From: Planctomycetaceae bacterium
Lineage (GTDB): Bacteria > Planctomycetota > Planctomycetia > Pirellulales > Pirellulaceae
Reading direction: 5' to 3'
DNA length: 10,057 nucleotides
Assembly (NCBI GenBank): GCA_024642765.1
Contig: JAHEAM010000108.1
Span: forward strand, 1 to 10,057
Below are positions 8,222 to 10,057 of the stretch, in pieces. The translations under genes were made by a program, and so were the position numbers. How positions within the stretch are numbered: the first letter of the stretch is position 1; the number at the start of each line of letters is the position of its first letter. The notes under the pieces were generated by a model. It was not told the origin of the DNA, ran no database searches, and was given only the letters and a program-made list of their open reading frames with translations.

Positions 8222-8428
8222 ATGAAATCTAACTTCAAATTTTGGTTGTTACCTGTGACCCTCGCCGGCTGCTTAACATTGGGTGTCGTCACCCAAAATC
8301 TACTATCGAATTCGGACGGGCCCGGCGCAGGTGGGGGCTACATCGCTCGAAACGATGATGGACCGGGCGCAGGTGGGGGCTACATCGCTCGAATTAATGG
8401 CGGACCGAGCGTCGGTGGTGGCTATTGA
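8222..8428 (+). CDS. Small exported Gly-rich tandem-repeat peptide, unknown function
   Basis: A 68-residue product I do not recognise. The N-terminus is a Lys-containing n-region followed by a hydrophobic stretch (about 7-28) like a signal peptide. LAGC at 14-17 fits a lipobox, but hydrophobicity continues past Cys17, so cleavage near residue 30 or an uncleaved anchor are alternatives. The rest is two and a half copies of a 14-residue unit, DGPGAGGGYIAR plus two variable residues (32-45, 46-59), ending with a shortened copy, GGPSVGGGY (60-68), at the very C-terminus. The start is supported by AGGGA (8211-8215) six bases before the ATG. The gene stands alone: terminator upstream at 7967-7991, candidate promoter at 8136-8164, its own terminator at 8472-8499. 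Codon differences between copies are largely synonymous, which supports translation. Location is inferred as membrane or periplasm; function is unknown. Confidence 0.75.
   Translation: MKSNFKFWLLPVTLAGCLTLGVVTQNLLSNSDGPGAGGGYIARNDDGPGAGGGYIARINGGPSVGGGY
8315..8425 (+). repeat. 42-base in-frame tandem repeat, about 2.6 copies
   Basis: Copies at 8315-8356 and 8357-8398 and a partial, diverged copy at 8399-8425. The first two share an uninterrupted identical core of 28 bases beginning at the GGCGCAGG of the GAGGGY segment, while their first three codons (Asp-Gly-Pro) differ only at third positions. The period is exactly 14 codons, so copy number changes keep the frame. Confidence 0.9.
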
Positions 8429-8471
8429 TCCAATCAACGATGTCGTCTTAAGAAAGAAAATTATCGCGACG

Positions 8472-8499
8472 CGGGCACCCGCTTGGTGCCCGTTTTTTT
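8472..8499 (+). terminator. Strong Rho-independent terminator after the repeat peptide
   Basis: A perfect 8-base-pair stem, CGGGCACC (8472-8479) with GGTGCCCG (8485-8492), has a 5-base loop and is followed by seven T (8493-8499). It lies 44 bases after the stop at 8428 and 23 bases from the 3' end of the converging minus-strand gene. On the minus strand the hairpin is not followed by a clean T run, so it is mainly a plus-strand terminator. Confidence 0.92.
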
Positions 8500-8521
8500 G
8501 TTGGCTACAAAACAAACGCAT

Positions 8522-8860
8522 TCAGGGTGCATCGCCGATTTGGGCGACCGCGAACATCCCGAGTGAAATCAGACCAATGCCAATCGCGGCCTTTTCCAAA
8601 GGTTGAAGTCGTTCGCCGAATATGAGCCAACCTGCCACAATCGATAACAATGCCAACCCGACGTTGACAATCCCGCTAACAACCGCGAGTGGTAATGATC
8701 GGTTGAGGATCGCGAATAGAACCCAAGCCAAATTTCCGGCAACTAACATGAGCACAAACCACCACCATTTACCCGTCTTGCCCCAGGCGGCAGCCGCGAC
8801 ATCACCAAACGAAAACAACGCCGTTGCCGCAATCGCGACCAGCCATAGTTCAAGTTTCAT
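8522..8860 (-). CDS. Small four-helix SMR/EamA-like transporter
   Basis: A 112-residue inner-membrane protein of the small multidrug resistance / EamA type, expected to work as a dimer exchanging a small substrate for protons; the substrate is unknown. Four hydrophobic segments lie at about 4-25, 32-52, 56-81 and 89-107. The SMR-like glycine region of helix 3 (SGIVNVGLALLS) and the following loop FGERL match EmrE's SGVGIVLISLLS and FGQRL. Length matches SMR proteins (about 105-120). By alignment, helix 1 has Asp20 (FSFGD) where EmrE has its essential Glu14. The start is ATG at 8860 because AAGGAAG lies six bases upstream (8867-8873); the frame remains open to a TTG at 8893, but that site lacks support. 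The gene lies 187 bases downstream of the desaturase on the same strand, so it may be co-transcribed or have its own promoter. Assignment to SMR proper rather than half-size EamA is less certain. Confidence 0.8.
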   Translation of the reverse strand: MKLELWLVAIAATALFSFGDVAAAAWGKTGKWWWFVLMLVAGNLAWVLFAILNRSLPLAVVSGIVNVGLALLSIVAGWLIFGERLQPLEKAAIGIGLISLGMFAVAQIGDAP

Positions 8861-8866
8861 TTTTGA

Positions 8867-8873
8867 CTTCCTT
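8867..8873 (-). promoter_or_regulatory. Shine-Dalgarno fixing the transporter start
   Basis: On the minus strand AAGGAAG is spaced six bases from the ATG at 8860-8858. It falls between the in-frame ATG at 8878 and the chosen start, and favours the 112-residue product over the longer forms. Confidence 0.7.
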
Positions 8874-9047
8874 CGCATTATTCCGTTAACCAATCACCGC
8901 AAACCCTTCACGAGACAAGGCCTATTCGAATTTCTGCGATGGCAATCCGATACTAACCTGCTACCCAATCTGGATCCAAAGCAAGTCTCATCCGAATCCG
9001 AGTCCTTTTCAGAGGCCTCCATCAGTAACAGGCGATTATCGCATCGA

Positions 9048-10028
9048 TCAAACAATTGCTTTGCGTGCGAACGGAACGAAACGCTCAAGTTCGGGGCTCC
9101 AGAGTTTGAGCCGCAGACAGGCGATGATGTCGCGAGGTTTGAGCGAGGTTGTTCCCGGTGTTTGTAGCTCTTCGAGCGAAGCCATCGCTTCAGGCAAACG
9201 ATAGAACGGAATCCGCGCATTCAAGTGATGCACATGGTGGTACCCAATGTTGCCTGTGAACCAATGCATAACCGGGTTCATATGAATAAAACTGGATGAG
9301 TGCAATGCGGCCTCCACATGACTCCATTCCGATCGTGGTTTCAACAATGCGGACGGATAATTGTGCTGTGCATAAAACAGGTACGCGCCCATGGATGTTG
9401 CCACAAAATAGGGAACCGCCATTCCCAATAAAGCGATATCAATTCCCAAAAAAAGCAACCAAACGATCAACGCTAAATTGAAAGCTGTTGCCAATCCAGC
9501 ATCCCAATGCCGCCACGGACTTTGCAAAAAAGGTCGCAATGTCATTCCCCAGAGAAACACCGTGAAATATCCCAACAAAATCGTTAGTGGATGCCGAGCC
9601 GCCGCATAGGCAAATCTTTCTGCGTAAGTCGCTTTTGCAAAAGCCTCTGTCGTCATAATTGGAAACGAACCAATACTCGCACCAAAAGTTTTTGAATTGT
9701 GCTTGTGGTGATGATCGTGCGAACGCTTCCAAACGCTAGGCGGGTTCAACATCACAATGCCACTGATCCACATTACTATCGATGCCAGCCACGACTCTCG
9801 CAAAAGAGCATTGTGTTGAAAATCGTGGTAAATGATGAATAACCGAACGCCGACTAAACCCGCGACAACACTCGATAGAATTCGAATGCTCCAATGATAG
9901 CCACTAACAGCCAAGGCAATTGAAACGATCAAGACAACTAACGTCGACCAAAGATGCCACCAACTCACCCAACGGTGTTCAACAGCAAATTCCTTACTTG
10001 CAATTAGCAGACTTTTTGCGCTGCGCAT
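9048..10028 (-). CDS. Membrane-bound fatty acid desaturase
   Basis: A 326-residue integral membrane di-iron desaturase, expected to introduce a double bond into acyl chains of lipids or acyl carriers using O2 and an electron donor. Three histidine boxes typical of the family are visible: HDFQH (68-72), HDHHH within a longer His cluster (104-110) and HHVHH (264-268), with an additional conserved-type QHN at 221-223. Hydrophobic segments flank them at about 26-45, 50-67, 81-96, 147-163 and 180-218. Length is normal for bacterial acyl-lipid desaturases. Regioselectivity cannot be read from sequence; the box spacing resembles the delta-12/omega-type group, but that is a guess. The ATG at 10028 is the first visible in frame, with only a weak AAGAG upstream; the frame remains open to the window edge, so a slightly earlier start is possible. 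The transporter gene follows on the same strand. Confidence 0.93.
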   Translation of the reverse strand: MRSAKSLLIASKEFAVEHRWVSWWHLWSTLVVLIVSIALAVSGYHWSIRILSSVVAGLVGVRLFIIYHDFQHNALLRESWLASIVMWISGIVMLNPPSVWKRSHDHHHKHNSKTFGASIGSFPIMTTEAFAKATYAERFAYAAARHPLTILLGYFTVFLWGMTLRPFLQSPWRHWDAGLATAFNLALIVWLLFLGIDIALLGMAVPYFVATSMGAYLFYAQHNYPSALLKPRSEWSHVEAALHSSSFIHMNPVMHWFTGNIGYHHVHHLNARIPFYRLPEAMASLEELQTPGTTSLKPRDIIACLRLKLWSPELERFVPFARKAIV

Positions 10029-10057
10029 AGGCTCGCATCTCTTTGGTAGAATGATGG

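Noticed and set aside
8315..8425. Short direct repeats as a CRISPR array
   Set aside because: The units are contiguous with no unique spacers, have an exact codon period and sit in a well-started ORF.
8283..8606. A second plus-strand frame over the repeat peptide and its terminator
   Set aside because: It reads through the strong terminator at 8472-8499, begins without a good Shine-Dalgarno and its repeats are a by-product of the in-frame 14-codon unit.
8861..9047. Hidden small gene or RNA in the gap between the two minus-strand genes
   Set aside because: No Shine-Dalgarno-led frame, strong hairpin with T run or tRNA-like structure was seen on either strand.

Overview
The window looks like chromosomal DNA of a planctomycete, most likely a Pirellulaceae/Rhodopirellula-type organism. 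Three things suggest this: (1) a giant Hanks-type Ser/Thr kinase with an N-terminal planctomycete-style domain, one membrane anchor, WD40-like propellers and C-terminal TPRs; (2) a large secreted protein whose N-terminus carries an LExRxLL(T/A)GD motif of the LEPR-XLL type, followed by SBBP and RTX repeats; (3) moderate GC content and loosely spaced genes. The assignment rests on gene style only; there is no rRNA or marker gene in the window.

Layout: 8-4159 (+) is the receptor-like kinase, whose true start may lie just off the left edge. 4160-4357 is a 198-base gap in which I see no hairpin terminator and no convincing promoter. 4358-7207 (+) encodes the secreted repeat protein: seven SBBP blades, a beta-rich middle and a short RTX calcium-binding block, ending abruptly. 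7208-7540 looks damaged: it holds the C-terminal half of a retropepsin-like aspartic protease with no catalytic half, running by a 4-base TTGA overlap into a lipocalin-like ORF (7537-7941) that has no convincing start or signal peptide. A clear intrinsic terminator (7967-7991) closes this block. 7992-8221 is non-coding and contains a plausible sigma70-type promoter for a 68-codon exported or lipoprotein-like peptide made of Gly-rich tandem repeats (8222-8428). That gene has a good Shine-Dalgarno sequence and its own strong terminator (8472-8499).

The right end is on the minus strand and converges on that terminator. It has a membrane-bound fatty acid desaturase (10028-9048), then a 187-base gap, then a four-helix SMR/EamA-like transporter (8860-8522) with Asp where EmrE has its essential Glu.

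No functional pathway clearly links the two halves. The plus-strand genes suggest signalling and cell-surface functions, and the minus-strand pair suggests membrane lipid modification and small-molecule transport. No defence island, CRISPR array, RNA gene, insertion sequence or phage gene was found. The least explained objects are the repeat peptide at 8222-8428 and the apparently decayed junction at 7150-7540.
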